64,000 nt of DNA from Bradyrhizobium quebecense (GCF_013373795.3 NZ_CP088022.1:5704001-5768000), one strand, 5' to 3'; shown: positions 48,910 through 59,135, counted from the first letter of the stretch. Made by a program: numbers and translations. Notes: generated by a model not told the origin, from the letters alone.

Positions 48910-50838
48910 TGGTCAGCCAGCACCGCGTTCAAAAAGCAGCCGCCGCTTAGGACGACGGCATTGACACCGGTTGTTCACGCAAAGCGCGTGACCCAGTCAA
49001 TGCAAGCGGCGGCGAGAGTGCCATGAAACAGCCCGGCTCCGTCCGTGGCGCCTACGTTGTCTGTAATCAAGTGCTCAAAAAGCGGACGAAGCGACAGCAC
49101 GCCGCCATCCATCGTCCAGCCGGCATCGAGAATCTCAGTCCGCCGCACCAGCGCCTCGAGCTTCATTGCGGCCTCGCCCTCATAGCTCTGCAAACTCGCA
49201 ATGCCCAGCAGCGCCGCCGCCGCATCAAACAACCGGCCCGCGCGGGTTGTGATGGTCCCGCCCTGCTGATCCAGCAATGCGCGCACGCGCTCAGACTGGC
49301 GTTGCGCTGCAAAGCGATGGCCGATTTCGGTTCCCCTGCCAAGCAACTGCAACATAGCGTAGGTCCCGCATGACCGTGCTCAGCGATGACGGCGGCAGCA
49401 TGCGTGTGGTGATGCTGGACAGCGACCAGCGCGCGGCCGCTTGCCTCCGCAAAGCGCGTGGACGCCATATTGGGATGCAGATCATGGGCGATGACGGCGG
49501 GATCGTCGTCAAGAATCAATGTGAGATGACGAATCGTCTCTTCAAACACACGAATGCTTTCGGCCGTATCGAGATCGCCAATATGCTGGGAGACGAACGC
49601 TTCGTTGTTCCGCGTGACGGTGATGGTCGACTTCAACGCACCGCCAACAGCGAGTACGGACGGCACAGATCTTGCCAGCCGGATCGGTTCTGGAACATAG
49701 CCACGGGCGCGACGAATGCGTTGGGCGCGGCCCGCCACAACCGACACGACGGAGTCATCCGCACGCGTTAGGATCTCGCGATCATGGGTCACGACAAGGT
49801 CGGCGATTCCCTCAAGCCGCCGCAGCGCCTGTGCGTTGTCGATCAGCAGCGGTTCGCCACAAAGATTGGCACTGGTGGCAACGATGACGGGGCCAGTCCC
49901 CACAAGCGATACTCCGGTCGAACGAAGTACCTGAAAGATGAAGTGATGCAGCGGGGCCGCGGGCAGCATGACACCTACCCGCGATAAGCCGGGAGCTATC
50001 GCGGGTGCTAAATTATGGCGCGAACGTAGAAGGACGACGGGACGAGCTACGGATTCGAGTAGCGCGAACTCGGGCTCATTCGCTTCCGCGATCTCATTGA
50101 CCCGCTCTATGGAACCGACCATGACGGCGAATCGCTTCTCAAGACGCCGCTTTCTGCCGCGCAAACGCTGCACCGCGCCCTGGTTGCGCGCGTCGCAAAG
50201 CAGCTGGTATCCGCCCACCCGCCACGGTTTGGCCGTCGACGATTGCCGCGACAATAGCGTTGTTTCCATGACTGAGCCGCGGGCCGCATGTCGGACACGC
50301 GATCGCCTCCGCATGGAACCTGCGACTCGCCGGATCGAGATATTCGCTGACGCAGGCGGCACACAGCCTAAAGGCCTTCATGACCGTGTTTCGGCGATCG
50401 TAGGGAAGCTGTTCGGAGAGGGACGGGCCGCAATGCGAGCAACTGATGAAGGGATAACGGTAATGCGACTTTTCGGATCGAACTACTCACTGATGCACTG
50501 CTGGCAGGTCGCGGCATCGGCGACGATCCGCGTTGACGACTTGCCACCTTCGCTGGTGCCGATCGAAAAGTCTTTCGCCGCGAGCGCTCCTGTCTCCTGA
50601 ACGCAGATGTGGTCGATGCATGCCAGTGGTGGTGCTTCAAGCGGCAAAGCGGCGACAAACTCCGACGCACGGTTGCCCTCCACCTCGATCGTAACGCCCT
50701 CTGGATCATTGACGACAAACCCCGCCAATCCGTACCGCGTGGCCAGGCCATAGACGTAAGGACGAAATCCGACCCTTTGCACAGCTCCGCTCACGCGCAC
50801 GCGTAGCCGAGTTTGGCCGCAGGTGGGGCGGCGCTCAT
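48910..50838 (-). pseudogene. hypF: HypF, multiply frameshifted and fused to hypD
   Basis: Domains occur in order but in different frames. The acylphosphatase domain is at ~50800-50650 (RVRVSGAVQRVGFRPYVYGL). Zinc-finger parts follow ([39 protein letters not shown]). Then comes a YrdC-like domain (VIVATSANLCGEPLLIDNAQ) and the Kae1-like part (AVQHHHTHAAAVIAEHGHAG; GAGLFHGTLAAACIDWV). The reading ends VVLSGGCFLNAVLADQIT and jumps directly into hypD, so the hypF tail, hypC and the hypD start have been deleted. The ATG at 50838 is followed by a stop after 15 codons. Confidence 0.9.
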
Positions 50839-51105
50839 CGCCTTGTGTCCCTCTCGGCGAGTCTCTGATGCGCCTGATTGCCGATCCAGACATAGAGCGC
50901 GCCGAAACCCTCGCCAGTACGCGCCAAGACCGTGAGCACTTCGATCCTTGAATTGACGCGCCTTGCATACTCGATGATCTTGCTCACATCGAACTCAAGG
51001 AATGATGTCAAATCAATCTTGTAATCAGCACGAGCGACGAAGCGGCAAACATATCCGGATATTTGAGCGGCTTGTCTTCACCTTCGGGGGTCGATAGCAT
51101 CACGA
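50835..51105 (-). pseudogene. hypB: HypB C-terminal fragment, frameshifted
   Basis: About 90 codons remain: [20 protein letters not shown], then after a one-base loss in the LVLINKIDL region, [20 protein letters not shown] and [17 protein letters not shown] to the stop at 50835, which overlaps the hypF start (ATGA). The N-terminal His-rich and P-loop parts are gone. HypB is the nickel-insertion GTPase of hydrogenase assembly. Confidence 0.88.
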
Positions 51106-51507
51106 GGTAGGCAACTTGCCTCAGCGTAATAGGCAATCGCCATTATCGGTTTGGCGACGGACGCGACTGCGAATATCGCTTCGAAGCGCATCGATGTTGC
51201 TTTCGCAGGGATCGAATTGCCCGCCTTTAGTGGATGAGCTTGCCGCCTCAGGCGATGCAACCCGCGCCGGCACGCACTTGCCAGCGATCGAGCGCAGAGC
51301 TCCTCCAGTTTGGCAAGGCGGCTCTTGGAACTCCGACGTCAAGCCCCAGCCTCCCGCAGAGGCGCGACGTGCGGCGAATTAAAGCCGATTCCAGCGGCAG
51401 CCGCGGCCATAACGGATGGCCGGATCCGGCTTGCAATGCTGCTGCTCGCTCACGATCGGACATGTCTGGCCGTCATGCCGAAGCGGATTTAATCAGGGCT
51501 GGTGCCC
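51106..51507. other. Spacer hypB-modB, no gene recognised
   Basis: About 400 bp with short frames on both strands but no recognisable protein; the junction at ~51105 marks the breakpoint that removed the hypB 5' part. Confidence 0.4.
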
Positions 51508-52185
51508 TCATGTGCCTCTTCTGGCACAGCGTTTGTCGATGAAGGTTAGAATAAAAATGACGGCAAAGGCAAACATCACCATACCGCCGGAAATCCAACT
51601 TGCCTCGCTCCAGCGCGATGCTTGCACATAGTCAATGACATAAGCTGACAACACCTTGGTGCGCCCAGGAATGTTGCCGCCGATCATCATCACTACGCCG
51701 AAGGTGCCGATCGAATGAGCAAAGCCAACCAAGGCAGCCTTGAGAAACTCCAGTCGCACCAACGGCAGACCGATAGTAATGAAGGCATACAATGGAGAAG
51801 CACGCTGATTGACGAGCGGTCCCCCGCCTATCGCAATAAAGGCATTATGGATTGGCTGCACCACCAAAGGGAGCGCTGAGAGGACCGATCCGACTACAAT
51901 TCCTGCAAAGGTAAAGGCGAGCGTGTGCTCGCCCCAGAAAGAGGCGAGAAAGCCACCCGGTCTGTTCGGGCCGAGCAGGACGAGTACGCAGAAACCAAGC
52001 GCCGTCGGAGGCAGCACCAGCGGCAGCGCGATGATCGTCGCCACCGCCTTGCTCAAAACCGTCTTTGAACGTGCCAGCCACCACGCGAGTGGCGCGCCAA
52101 CAACCAAAAGGATCATCGTCGTCAGGCTGGCGAGCTCGATCGTGAGCGCAACGGATTGCCAGATCTCGGCCGAAAAGGTGTCCAT
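51508..52185 (-). CDS. modB: ModB, molybdate ABC transporter permease, divergent
   Basis: 225 residues with about five membrane segments: SVALTIELASLTTMILLVVG, PLAWWLARSKTVLSKAV, IIALPLVLPPTALGFCVLVL, then SALPLVVQPIHNAFIAIGGG and GFAHSIGTFGVVMMIGGNIP. The region that should hold the EAA-type ATPase contact reads PLVNQRASPLYAFITIGLPL, several residues shorter than usual. Function may be impaired. The start at 52185 (MDTFSAEIWQSV) is where homology begins; the frame runs further upstream. No modA or modC adjoins it. Confidence 0.8.
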   Translation of the reverse strand: MDTFSAEIWQSVALTIELASLTTMILLVVGAPLAWWLARSKTVLSKAVATIIALPLVLPPTALGFCVLVLLGPNRPGGFLASFWGEHTLAFTFAGIVVGSVLSALPLVVQPIHNAFIAIGGGPLVNQRASPLYAFITIGLPLVRLEFLKAALVGFAHSIGTFGVVMMIGGNIPGRTKVLSAYVIDYVQASRWSEASWISGGMVMFAFAVIFILTFIDKRCARRGT

Positions 52186-53109
52186 GTGCGTCAGCTCCAC
52201 GGTGAGAGCACGTTGCCATATCGGCAGAGCGATCGCCTGCACGTCCGGCTTGCTGAGGATTTGGCATGCAGCGCCTTTTGGCCGGATCCCTCCAAGAGCG
52301 AGCATCCTGCCAGGTCGGTTCACAAGGTCCTTTGCTAACCGCCGGCGCATTCTCACATCACATCGTTGCCTTTTAGCGGCGATTCAGAATCTCCGGTTTG
52401 AACCAATCGATCAATCTGTGGGATCGACGCACACTGTACTAGCTTCGGCCGCGCCGCCTTCCCCATTGCGAATGCATCTGCGGTGTCCGGCCCACTCGTC
52501 CCTTTTGCGGCGACGACGCGCCTGCGGATCGACGGCACGGAGAACGACGACGGCTTGCGCGCACGATTCACAACGTTCGAAGCCGAACTCGCCAGAGAGG
52601 CGAAGTGGCTTTCCAGAGGCGCGAGGCCGCCCTCAAGCAGCCGAGCCGGGCGACCGCGGTCGCCCGAGCGAAACGCCAGAAATGTTGGAGCTTGCGTGGC
52701 CTGGCTGTATAGCTCAGTGCCCGCTATGACATTCAACATGGCTTCGGACCACCTCGCCCGCTTTGACAATCCGGCAAGCCTATCCGTCGGCATGCGGAAC
52801 TTGATGAGGGGTGCCATAATTGACGCGCGTCGTTTCTGCGAGAGAGGGCAAGAGGGCGGAAATCGCAGTCCTCATCGGAGACTCCTGTGACAGGGCCGCT
52901 TCAACAGCAGCTCCTGTCTTCGTCCAGCAATGTCTGTGCCGCTTGCCAAATGTGATGCACTCCGTGCTCAACGTGAGGAAACACGCGCATAGATGCGGGC
53001 ATTGCTGTGGAGTGGACCTAACGCTCTGTCAGCTTTCTGGCATCATTGTCCTCGAGCGGACAGCGCCGCACAATGAAATTGCAGAGTTGACGTGCGCGAG
53101 ATGCCCTTT
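52186..53109. other. Region upstream of modB with an unassigned remnant
   Basis: A minus-strand frame 52353-52817 reads FRMPTDRLAGLSKRARWSEA, NVIAGTELYSQATQAPTFLA and LLEGGLAPLESHFASLASSA. It looks like old coding sequence but does not resemble ModA and I cannot identify it. Nothing else recognised. Confidence 0.35.
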
Positions 53110-53235
53110 ATGGCTGCCCACCGGATAGGTCGCGCCATCAAAGTTGTCCGGCTTGATCAGCAGCTCGCGGATCGAAGGCGTCAGATCGCATGTCGCAACG
53201 GGGGTTGCGGGTATCCAGCTTTCAATGAACCGCAT
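53110..53235 (-). pseudogene. VanB-like oxidoreductase, N-terminal 42 codons only
   Basis: MRFIESWIPATPVATCDLTP and IRELLIKPDNFDGATYPVGSH-type start (FDGATYPVGSH) match the N-terminus of vanillate demethylase reductase/phthalate-dioxygenase-reductase-like proteins; the sequence then diverges completely. It follows the gntR stop by 10 bp, so the original order was vanA-gntR-vanB. Confidence 0.7.
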
Positions 53236-53595
53236 GCAGCTCCCTTCAATCGCCTGCCATCCTAATGAGCGCCAGTCCCGGCAGCTGGTCGGAATGCGTC
53301 TTGTTCTTGAGCACCAAGCGCAAATTGCGCGCCGCCACTTGCGCGTGCTCTCGCATGATTGCTTCGGCGCGCGCGCCTTTTCGATTTTCGATTGCGTCGA
53401 TTACGACGCGGTGTTGATCCTGCGCAATTAGGATTGTGTGGCGCACATCCGGCAGTGTCAATTGTGTCATCACAAAGCCGCTAGGCGAGGCGAACGGTAA
53501 TGCGGACGCGCGATCGACCTGCCTGATCAAGTGCGGATGCGCGACAATTCCGTCAGCAGCGCGTGAAAGCGCGCGTTGAGCGCGACGTAGGAGGA

Positions 53596-53603
53596 GAAAG
53601 TCT
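53596..53603. repeat. Target duplication of IS66 element, left copy
   Basis: GAAAGTCT, repeated at 56736-56743 at the other terminus: an 8-bp duplication as expected for IS66. Confidence 0.88.
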
Positions 53604-53740
53604 GTGAGCGTCACGAGAGGATCACGGGTGCCTGGGCTTGACTTGCGCGGAATGCTCTGGATAGCGCGGTCGGGATGATTGACGCCGCCGGCGCGCGGTG
53701 ATGGGTTGATCCCGGTTCGGAGCGGGCAACGGGGATCAGA

Positions 53741-54178
53741 ATGACCAGCGAGTCGCAGCTGCGCGAGAAGCTTCGGAAGATCGAGGCGTTGTTCGTGGGG
53801 GCCGGAACTGCTGGTGAGCGCCTTGCAGCGGAAGCCGCGCTGCAGCGGGTGCGGGCCCGGGTCGAGGAACTTGCTCGCCACGATCCACCGATCGAACAGC
53901 AATTCTCACTTCCCGACCAGTGGTCTCGGCACCTGTTTCTGGCGCTTTGCCGCCGATATGGGCTGCGGCCGTTTCGTTATCGCCGACAGCGACGTAACAC
54001 GGTGATGGTCCGTGCGTCACGGGGCTTCGTTGATCGAGTCCTGCTGCCCGAGTTCACCGAGCTGGAGGGTGCGCTGCAAGTGTATCTGCACGAGGTAACG
54101 CTGCGCGTGATCCGCGAAGAGATCTACGACGACGCCAGCGATGCGCAGGAAGTTCCCGACGCCGTGCCGTCGAACTGA
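53741..54178 (+). CDS. IS66 passenger gene, DUF2786-like unknown protein
   Basis: 145 residues: ESQLREKLRKIEALFVGAGT, AGERLAAEAALQRVRARVEE and FLALCRRYGLRPFRYRRQRR. The N-terminal K-I-x-x-L-F..AGT..GE..AA pattern resembles DUF2786. It is inside the IS66 termini, and its stop is immediately adjacent to the tnpC stop (54178/54179), so it moves with the element. Function unknown; DUF2786 proteins occur often on mobile DNA. Confidence 0.75.
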   Translation: MTSESQLREKLRKIEALFVGAGTAGERLAAEAALQRVRARVEELARHDPPIEQQFSLPDQWSRHLFLALCRRYGLRPFRYRRQRRNTVMVRASRGFVDRVLLPEFTELEGALQVYLHEVTLRVIREEIYDDASDAQEVPDAVPSN

Positions 54179-55807
54179 TCAAGCGGCGAGCTTTGGCTCC
54201 GAACCATCGCGCTCGGCTTTCCAATTCCACGGCAGCAGCGTGTTCAGCTGATTGATCTTGGTACGTCCGGAGACGATGCGCTCGAGAACATCAGTAAGAT
54301 AGTGCCGTGGGTCGATGTCGTGAAGCTTTGCGGAGTTGATGAGTGATGCGAGAGTGGCCCAGGTTTCGGCGCCGCCCTCACTGCCTGCGAACAGATAGTT
54401 TTTCTTTCCCAGCCCGATCGGCTTGATGCTGCGTTCGACCGTATTGCTGTCGATCTCGATGCGCCCATCATCGATGAATCGCGTCAGGCCATCCCAATGG
54501 TTGAGGGTGTAGCGGATCGCCTTGCCAAGGCCGGATTTCTTCGAGACTTCCAGCAGTCGCGCCTCGAGCCAGGGCTTGAAGTCCTCGATCAGCGGTCTGG
54601 TGTCGGATTGTCGCACCGCAGCTCGCTGCGTCGCCGGCAAACCGCGAATGCGATCCTCAATGGCGTAGAACATCGCGATCCGCCGCAGCGCTTCCGCGGC
54701 AATCGGCGATTTCGTCGCGATGTGGACGTCCCAGAACTTCCGCCGCGCATGCGCGAAGCAGAACGCCAGTTGTACCAGACGGCCGCCGTTTTTAATCAGC
54801 CCCTTGTACCCGGCGTAGCCGTCGACCTGCAGGATGCCGTCGTAGTCTCCAAACAGCTGCCTGGCGCGGATTGCCTTGCGATCCTCGGCGAACACGTAGA
54901 CTACTGCCGGCGGCGCCGGGCCGCCCCACGGGCGGTCGTCGGTGGCGATCGCCCAGAACTGGCAGACTTTGGTTCTGCCACGGCCGGGATCGAGAACTGG
55001 CAGCGGCGTCTCGTCGGCAAACAGCCGCGGGTAGGACATCACTGCGCGGCGCAACAGCGCGTGAAGCGGCTTCAGCCACCAGGCGACGCGGCCCATCCAC
55101 GAGGCCAGCGTTTGCCGGTCGAGCGTGATGCCTTGGGCGGCAAACATCTGTTCCTGGCGATACAGCGGCAGCTGGTAGCCGTATTTCATCACCGCGACGT
55201 GGGCCAGCAAGGCTTCCGTCACCATTCCACCGTCGATCGCCTGGGCCGGCGCGGGTGCCTGCAGAACACCCTGGCGGCATCCCCGGCAGCCGTACCGTGG
55301 ACGCATGATGCGCTTGACCCGGTACTGCATCGGAATGACGTCGAAGGCTTCCTTGACGGTCTCCCCGATCTTGTGCAGCTGCTCGCCGCAGCAAGGGCAG
55401 ATGTGGCTCTCGATATCGATCACGACATCGATGCGCGGCAAATGCTCCGGAAGCTTCCCCCGGTTGCGTCGCGCCGGTCGCTTTCCACGGCCCTCCGCTC
55501 CGTCAGGCAGCCTGCCTCCGGTCACGTCGTCGTTGGCGGCGGCACGAACCGCCTGTGCCCTGATGGTGAAGAGAGACAGCTGTCCGATATCCAGTGTCTC
55601 GGAGCGCGGACCGAAGATCGTGCGCTTGTACCGGGACAGGATCATCAGGAGCTTGTCGTTCTCCTGGATCGCAGCGTCGCGTTGGGCGATCGCTGCATCA
55701 CGCTCGGTCGCCAGCGTGCTGCATTCCTCCGACAACGCCGCAAGCCGTGACGATAGCGTCATCACGGCTTGTCGGAGCAATGCTGGATCGGAAGGCAAAT
55801 CACTCAT
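54179..55807 (-). CDS. tnpC: IS66 transposase TnpC
   Basis: 542 residues. A leucine-zipper-like N-terminus (SRLAALSEECSTLATERDAA), a zinc finger (CPCCGEQLHKIGE...CRGCRQG), and the DDE core with FADETPLPVLDPGRGRTK (Asp), LQVDGYAGYKGLIKNGG (Asp) and RIEIDSNTVERSIKPIGLGK (Glu). The C-terminus has LFAGSEGGAETWATLASLIN. Intact. Confidence 0.96.
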   Translation of the reverse strand: MSDLPSDPALLRQAVMTLSSRLAALSEECSTLATERDAAIAQRDAAIQENDKLLMILSRYKRTIFGPRSETLDIGQLSLFTIRAQAVRAAANDDVTGGRLPDGAEGRGKRPARRNRGKLPEHLPRIDVVIDIESHICPCCGEQLHKIGETVKEAFDVIPMQYRVKRIMRPRYGCRGCRQGVLQAPAPAQAIDGGMVTEALLAHVAVMKYGYQLPLYRQEQMFAAQGITLDRQTLASWMGRVAWWLKPLHALLRRAVMSYPRLFADETPLPVLDPGRGRTKVCQFWAIATDDRPWGGPAPPAVVYVFAEDRKAIRARQLFGDYDGILQVDGYAGYKGLIKNGGRLVQLAFCFAHARRKFWDVHIATKSPIAAEALRRIAMFYAIEDRIRGLPATQRAAVRQSDTRPLIEDFKPWLEARLLEVSKKSGLGKAIRYTLNHWDGLTRFIDDGRIEIDSNTVERSIKPIGLGKKNYLFAGSEGGAETWATLASLINSAKLHDIDPRHYLTDVLERIVSGRTKINQLNTLLPWNWKAERDGSEPKLAA

Positions 55808-55861
55808 GCAGAGCGATTCTACAACAACTCCGCATGAGTGACGAACGACTCTTGATAATGA

Positions 55862-56212
55862 TCAACCAGCTCGCATCGGCTGATCCACAACTCGCATCGG
55901 CACACGCTTCCAGTCCGAGCCATCGAGCAGCACCGAGAGCTGAGCATGAGATAGCGACATGACGCCTTCCTTGATCGGCGGCCAGGTGAACTGCCCCTCG
56001 ATTCTTTTGTAGTAAAGGACAAGGCCGCTTCCATCCCAAGTCAGGATCTTCACGCGATCTCGGCGCTTGGAGCGGAAGACATAAAGTCCGCCGTCGAACG
56101 GATCGGCTCCAAAGGCCTCGCTCACCAGCATCGCCAGCGAGTCCATGCCGCGGCGGAAATCGACCGGCTGCGTCGCAATCCAGATCGACACCCCAGCTCG
56201 AAGCCCGATCAT
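55862..56212 (-). CDS. tnpB: IS66 accessory protein TnpB
   Basis: 116 residues: VSIWIATQPVDFRRGMDSLA, PFDGGLYVFRSKRRDRVKIL and DGSGLVLYYKRIEGQF are the IS66 Orf2 signature. ATG 56212 overlaps the tnpA stop by ATGA. Intact. Confidence 0.95.
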   Translation of the reverse strand: MIGLRAGVSIWIATQPVDFRRGMDSLAMLVSEAFGADPFDGGLYVFRSKRRDRVKILTWDGSGLVLYYKRIEGQFTWPPIKEGVMSLSHAQLSVLLDGSDWKRVPMRVVDQPMRAG

Positions 56213-56609
56213 CGACCAACCGTCCCGACCGCCGCCAGCACCTCGCACAGTGCCTCCCGGTCGACTGTCCCCCTGACACGGATGCGAATCGCACCGACCT
56301 CGATCTCGATCGCCGCCTGCTCCTCACTCGGGCGCCCACAGCCGGTGATCGCGACCGGCACAAAGCCAGGTGGCATGCCTCTGTCCCCGCGCTCCGCGAC
56401 CTGCGCCCGCGTAGCCTGGCGACGCCAGAGAAACAACAGGCTTGGACTGATGTCGTGTCGCCGCGCCACTGCGGACACGCTTGCACCCGGCGCAAAACTC
56501 TCCGCAACAATCGCCGCCTTCGCTCGGTCGACCAGCGCCGACGTCGGCCCGTCCCGGTGATGATCTCGACACGCTGCAGCGTGTCGGCGCCGTGTTCGAG
56601 GATAGGCAT
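56209..56609 (-). pseudogene. tnpA: IS66 accessory gene tnpA, frameshifted
   Basis: ATG 56609 gives MPILEHGADTLQRVEIITGT and RRRRWSTER; loss of one A shifts the frame near 56530, and the expected HTH part (MSAVARRHDISPSLLFLWRR) continues in another frame to 56209. The element may therefore not transpose on its own. Confidence 0.85.
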
Positions 56610-57185
56610 ATGCCTATCCTTATCGCTATCCTTACGACTATCCTTTGACATTGTGACCTCGCGACAAACCATTCCGCGAGATCTTCCTAGCCGACCAGAT
56701 CAACCCTCAGCGCGTGGTCTCCGCATGACGCTCACGAAAGTCTGGACGGAGATTGGATCCTGCCGCACAAGACCGTCAGTCTCGTCAAGACAACCTTTCA
56801 AGGGTTCGAGATCGCGCAATGAAACACCCCGCTCGGCGGCAACGCGTGGCGGCCAGCCTCTGGAGCGTGCCGTGCAGTTCGATCGAGTCCACGACATCAC
56901 GCTCGGAGAATGCCTTTACCATGAAACCACCGGAAGAGATCGCTTCCAAAAGCCCTTCCTCCTGCAGTCGAACCAGCGCCATTCGCACCGGAGTGCGCGA
57001 GGCGCCGGTCGCCTCCACAGCCTGCAATTCGGAGATCCGTTCGCCGGGCCCGCAAATCACCCGACAGAATCAGATCGCGCAAACTGAGCTGGGCACGCAC
57101 CGTCTGTGAGACAGAGCGATCGCTGTAACGCTCGGCCATGTCCTACTCCGCGGCTTGCCGGTGCTGCGGCGGATTTCCGCGTCGA

Positions 57186-58160
57186 TCATGGATCTATCAG
57201 GCGGCGTGCCCACATCGCGCCAGCGTCGATGTTGAGGTTGTAGAAGACCCGATCGGCATGTTCGTCCTCCCGGAAGATGCCGGAAACGCCTTGGCGGGGT
57301 TCGGTGGTCAGACACTGTTCGCTTAAGCGGTAATTACGTACGAATGCCCAGAAATAATGGCAGCTGGTCTCTGTTTCGGGCGTGATGGTGTTGAGAACCA
57401 TACCATTGACACCCGCCGAGCGATCGCCTTCGGGCGCTCCTGTTCCGGCGGGCGCCACCCCGACGTCGATATTGATGGTGCACGGCGCCTCGAAACGAAT
57501 GATTTGCCAGCGGACCACCCGACCAGGCTTTTGCAACTGTTTCGACCAGAACGGCGGCGGGGGTATTCCCCTTCATCCAGCGCGTTACCGTGGCAGTCTT
57601 CTCGCCGTGCGTGACGTCAAGCGGCGCTTCCGCGATGGCGTCGTTGCCAATACTGGCCCCGTGCACAAAGGTCTCGTGCGTCAGGTCCATGAGATTGTCG
57701 ACGACCAAACGATAGTCGCATTTGAGGTGAATGGTCTCACCATCAGCGACCCAAGCAGGATCGTCGTTCCAGTGCATGTCCGGCACCAAATCTGGGTCAG
57801 CCAGCGCCAGATCGCCCATCCACAGCAAATGAAGCGATTGCGCTCGACTGCGGAATAGGCACGCACGCATGCGGAGGGATTGATTGTCTCTTGCGAGGGC
57901 ATGAAGGTGCAGCGCCCCTGCGCATTGAATTTCAGCCCATGATAGCCGCAGACAACGCTGTCGCCCTCAAGGCGCCCTTTTGAGAGCGGCACCAACCGAT
58001 GCCAACAGGCATCCTCCAGCGCCGCCACTTCACCATCGGCCCGCCGATACATTACGGCGTGCCTGCCGCAGATCGTGCGCGGCAACAGCGCCTGCTTGAC
58101 CTCGGCATCCCAAGCGGCCGCGTACAGGCATTGGTCGGAAAGCAACAGCTCATGCGGCAA
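57186..58160 (-). pseudogene. VanA-like Rieske oxygenase, frameshifted
   Basis: Segment 1 (from a TTG at 58160): LLLSDQCLYAAAWDAEVKQA, DACWHRLVPLSKGRLEGDSV and CGYHGLKFNAQGRCTFMPSQ, a Rieske domain with CxH and CxxH (first pair ACWHR). Segment 2 (~57850-57560): HWNDDPAWVADGETIHLKCD and VVDNLMDLTHETFVHGASIG, containing the mononuclear iron site D..H...H. Segment 3 (57536-57186): FEAPCTINIDVGVAPAGTG and TPETETSCHYFWAFVRNYRL. Two frame changes join them. It is a vanillate O-demethylase oxygenase-type protein; with the gntR and vanB-like remnants it was an aromatic-demethylation locus. Confidence 0.85.
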
Positions 58161-58179
58161 CCTCGCTTCTCTGTATAGT

Positions 58180-58193
58180 TAGTGTATACACTA
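58180..58193. promoter_or_regulatory. 14-bp palindromic operator upstream of vanA-like gene
   Basis: TAGTGTATACACTA is a perfect palindrome 20 bp before the vanA-like start, and its core TGTATACA recurs at 58268-58275. Such TGTATAC sites suit GntR/VanR-type repressors; the adjacent gntR remnant is the likely cognate regulator. Confidence 0.65.
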
Positions 58194-58275
58194 ATGCGAG
58201 ATTTCGCGGGAAATATGCTCATTATGGTGAAATTTTTGCAGTCCAAATCGTCGTCGTAATGGCAACATGTATACA

Positions 58276-58952
58276 CGATTTGATTTTATCAACCCTATAT
58301 GTCCCGGCCGGCGATGGAGAGGCATCAGCTGGTCAAACTCCCGGGACATCGCCAGACGGCACATCCTGCTGCATCACAGTCCTGCATCGTCGCTATTCTC
58401 GTGCGGCGATCACCGTGACTCCTGGCGTGCATAGGGCGCAGCCTTGGGCGATTCTTGGCCGGCAGTAACGATGCCTTTACCGGGATCGGACGTTGACGCC
58501 CTGACAGCGAGATCGGCCCACGCTTTCAGCTCTTTCAGCTCATCCAGTGCGTAGATGACGCGACCGCCAAATTCTTCGATACGTTGGCCCTGCGCCATAT
58601 GTCCGGTGCTTCTTGAGCGTGCGGCCCGCCAGACGGAGATAACGCGCCCAAAAGAATCTCGATCTGACGCTCAGATGTCGCCAAGCTTCCATCGCGCGGA
58701 TACCTGCGATCCAAACAATCGATTTTACCAATGCGACGCACTGCTGCATCAACTCGGCACTCGACACATTCCGATCACACCAAGCTTCAACGCCGAGACG
58801 CGACTCGGCTTACGTGCCCTGCCAGAGCAAGAGATACGTCACCCAGCGCAACGCCTTCCATTCGAACATGCGAACGCAGGTCCGAGCATTCAGATAACCT
58901 CATCAAGAGATAGACGGCTTATGCCTGGTTTGATCGGCCGCAGATTAGCGTC
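58276..58952. other. Spacer between van-like locus and dctA
   Basis: About 680 bp without a recognised gene. A minus-strand reading around 58550-58770 (MSSAELMQQCVALVKSIVWI) is coherent for ~75 codons but unidentified. Confidence 0.4.
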
Positions 58953-58968
58953 TGGTGCAAATCTTGCT
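58953..58968 (+). promoter_or_regulatory. Candidate sigma-54 promoter of dctA
   Basis: TGGTGCAAATCTTGCT keeps TGG and TTGCT at -24/-12 spacing; 168 bp upstream of dctA. Rhizobial dctA genes are activated by DctD with sigma-54. Confidence 0.6.
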
Positions 58969-59135
58969 TGCCGAAAAAGATAACGTGACTGAATGCCTGC
59001 CTTTGGAATGACGCGCCGGCTCCCGGAACCGTCTTCAATCGGACAAGGCTACGGCCAAAAGGACAGCCTCGTATGATGCCGTCGGCTCTCACGACGCGGC
59101 GGCTCACATTCGAGGGAATTCGGGAAGGAAGCGTC

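Larger units (their letters stand above)
53604..56735 (-). mobile_element. IS66-family insertion sequence (3132 bp) carrying a passenger gene
   Basis: The termini begin GTGAGCGTCA on both ends in inverted orientation (left GTGAGCGTCACGAGAGGATC; right complemented GTGAGCGTCATGCGGAGACC), flanked by the 8-bp duplication. It contains tnpA (frameshifted), tnpB and tnpC on the minus strand and one plus-strand passenger gene converging on tnpC. Confidence 0.9.
53246..57139 (-). pseudogene. GntR/FCD regulator of the van-like locus, split by IS66
   Basis: N-terminal part (57139-56744): MAERYSDRSVSQTVRAQLSL and, after a shift, GERISELQAVEATGASRTPV and MALVRLQEEGLLEAISSGGF, a GntR winged-helix domain. 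A further shift gives ERGVSLRDLEPLKGCLDETD. C-terminal part (53603-53246): SSYVALNARFHALLTELS, then in another frame HLIRQVDRASALPF and IAQDQHRVVIDAIE, an FCD domain. Removing the IS66 element and one 8-bp duplication reads ISVQTFSSYVALNARFH in frame. Several independent frameshifts exist outside the insertion. Confidence 0.88.

Noticed and set aside
52353..52817. Frame upstream of modB considered as modA
   Set aside because: It has no signal peptide and no periplasmic molybdate-binding motifs; it does not read like ModA.
54497..55750. Plus-strand ORF (417 codons) opposite IS66 tnpC
   Set aside because: Antisense shadow of an intact transposase gene.
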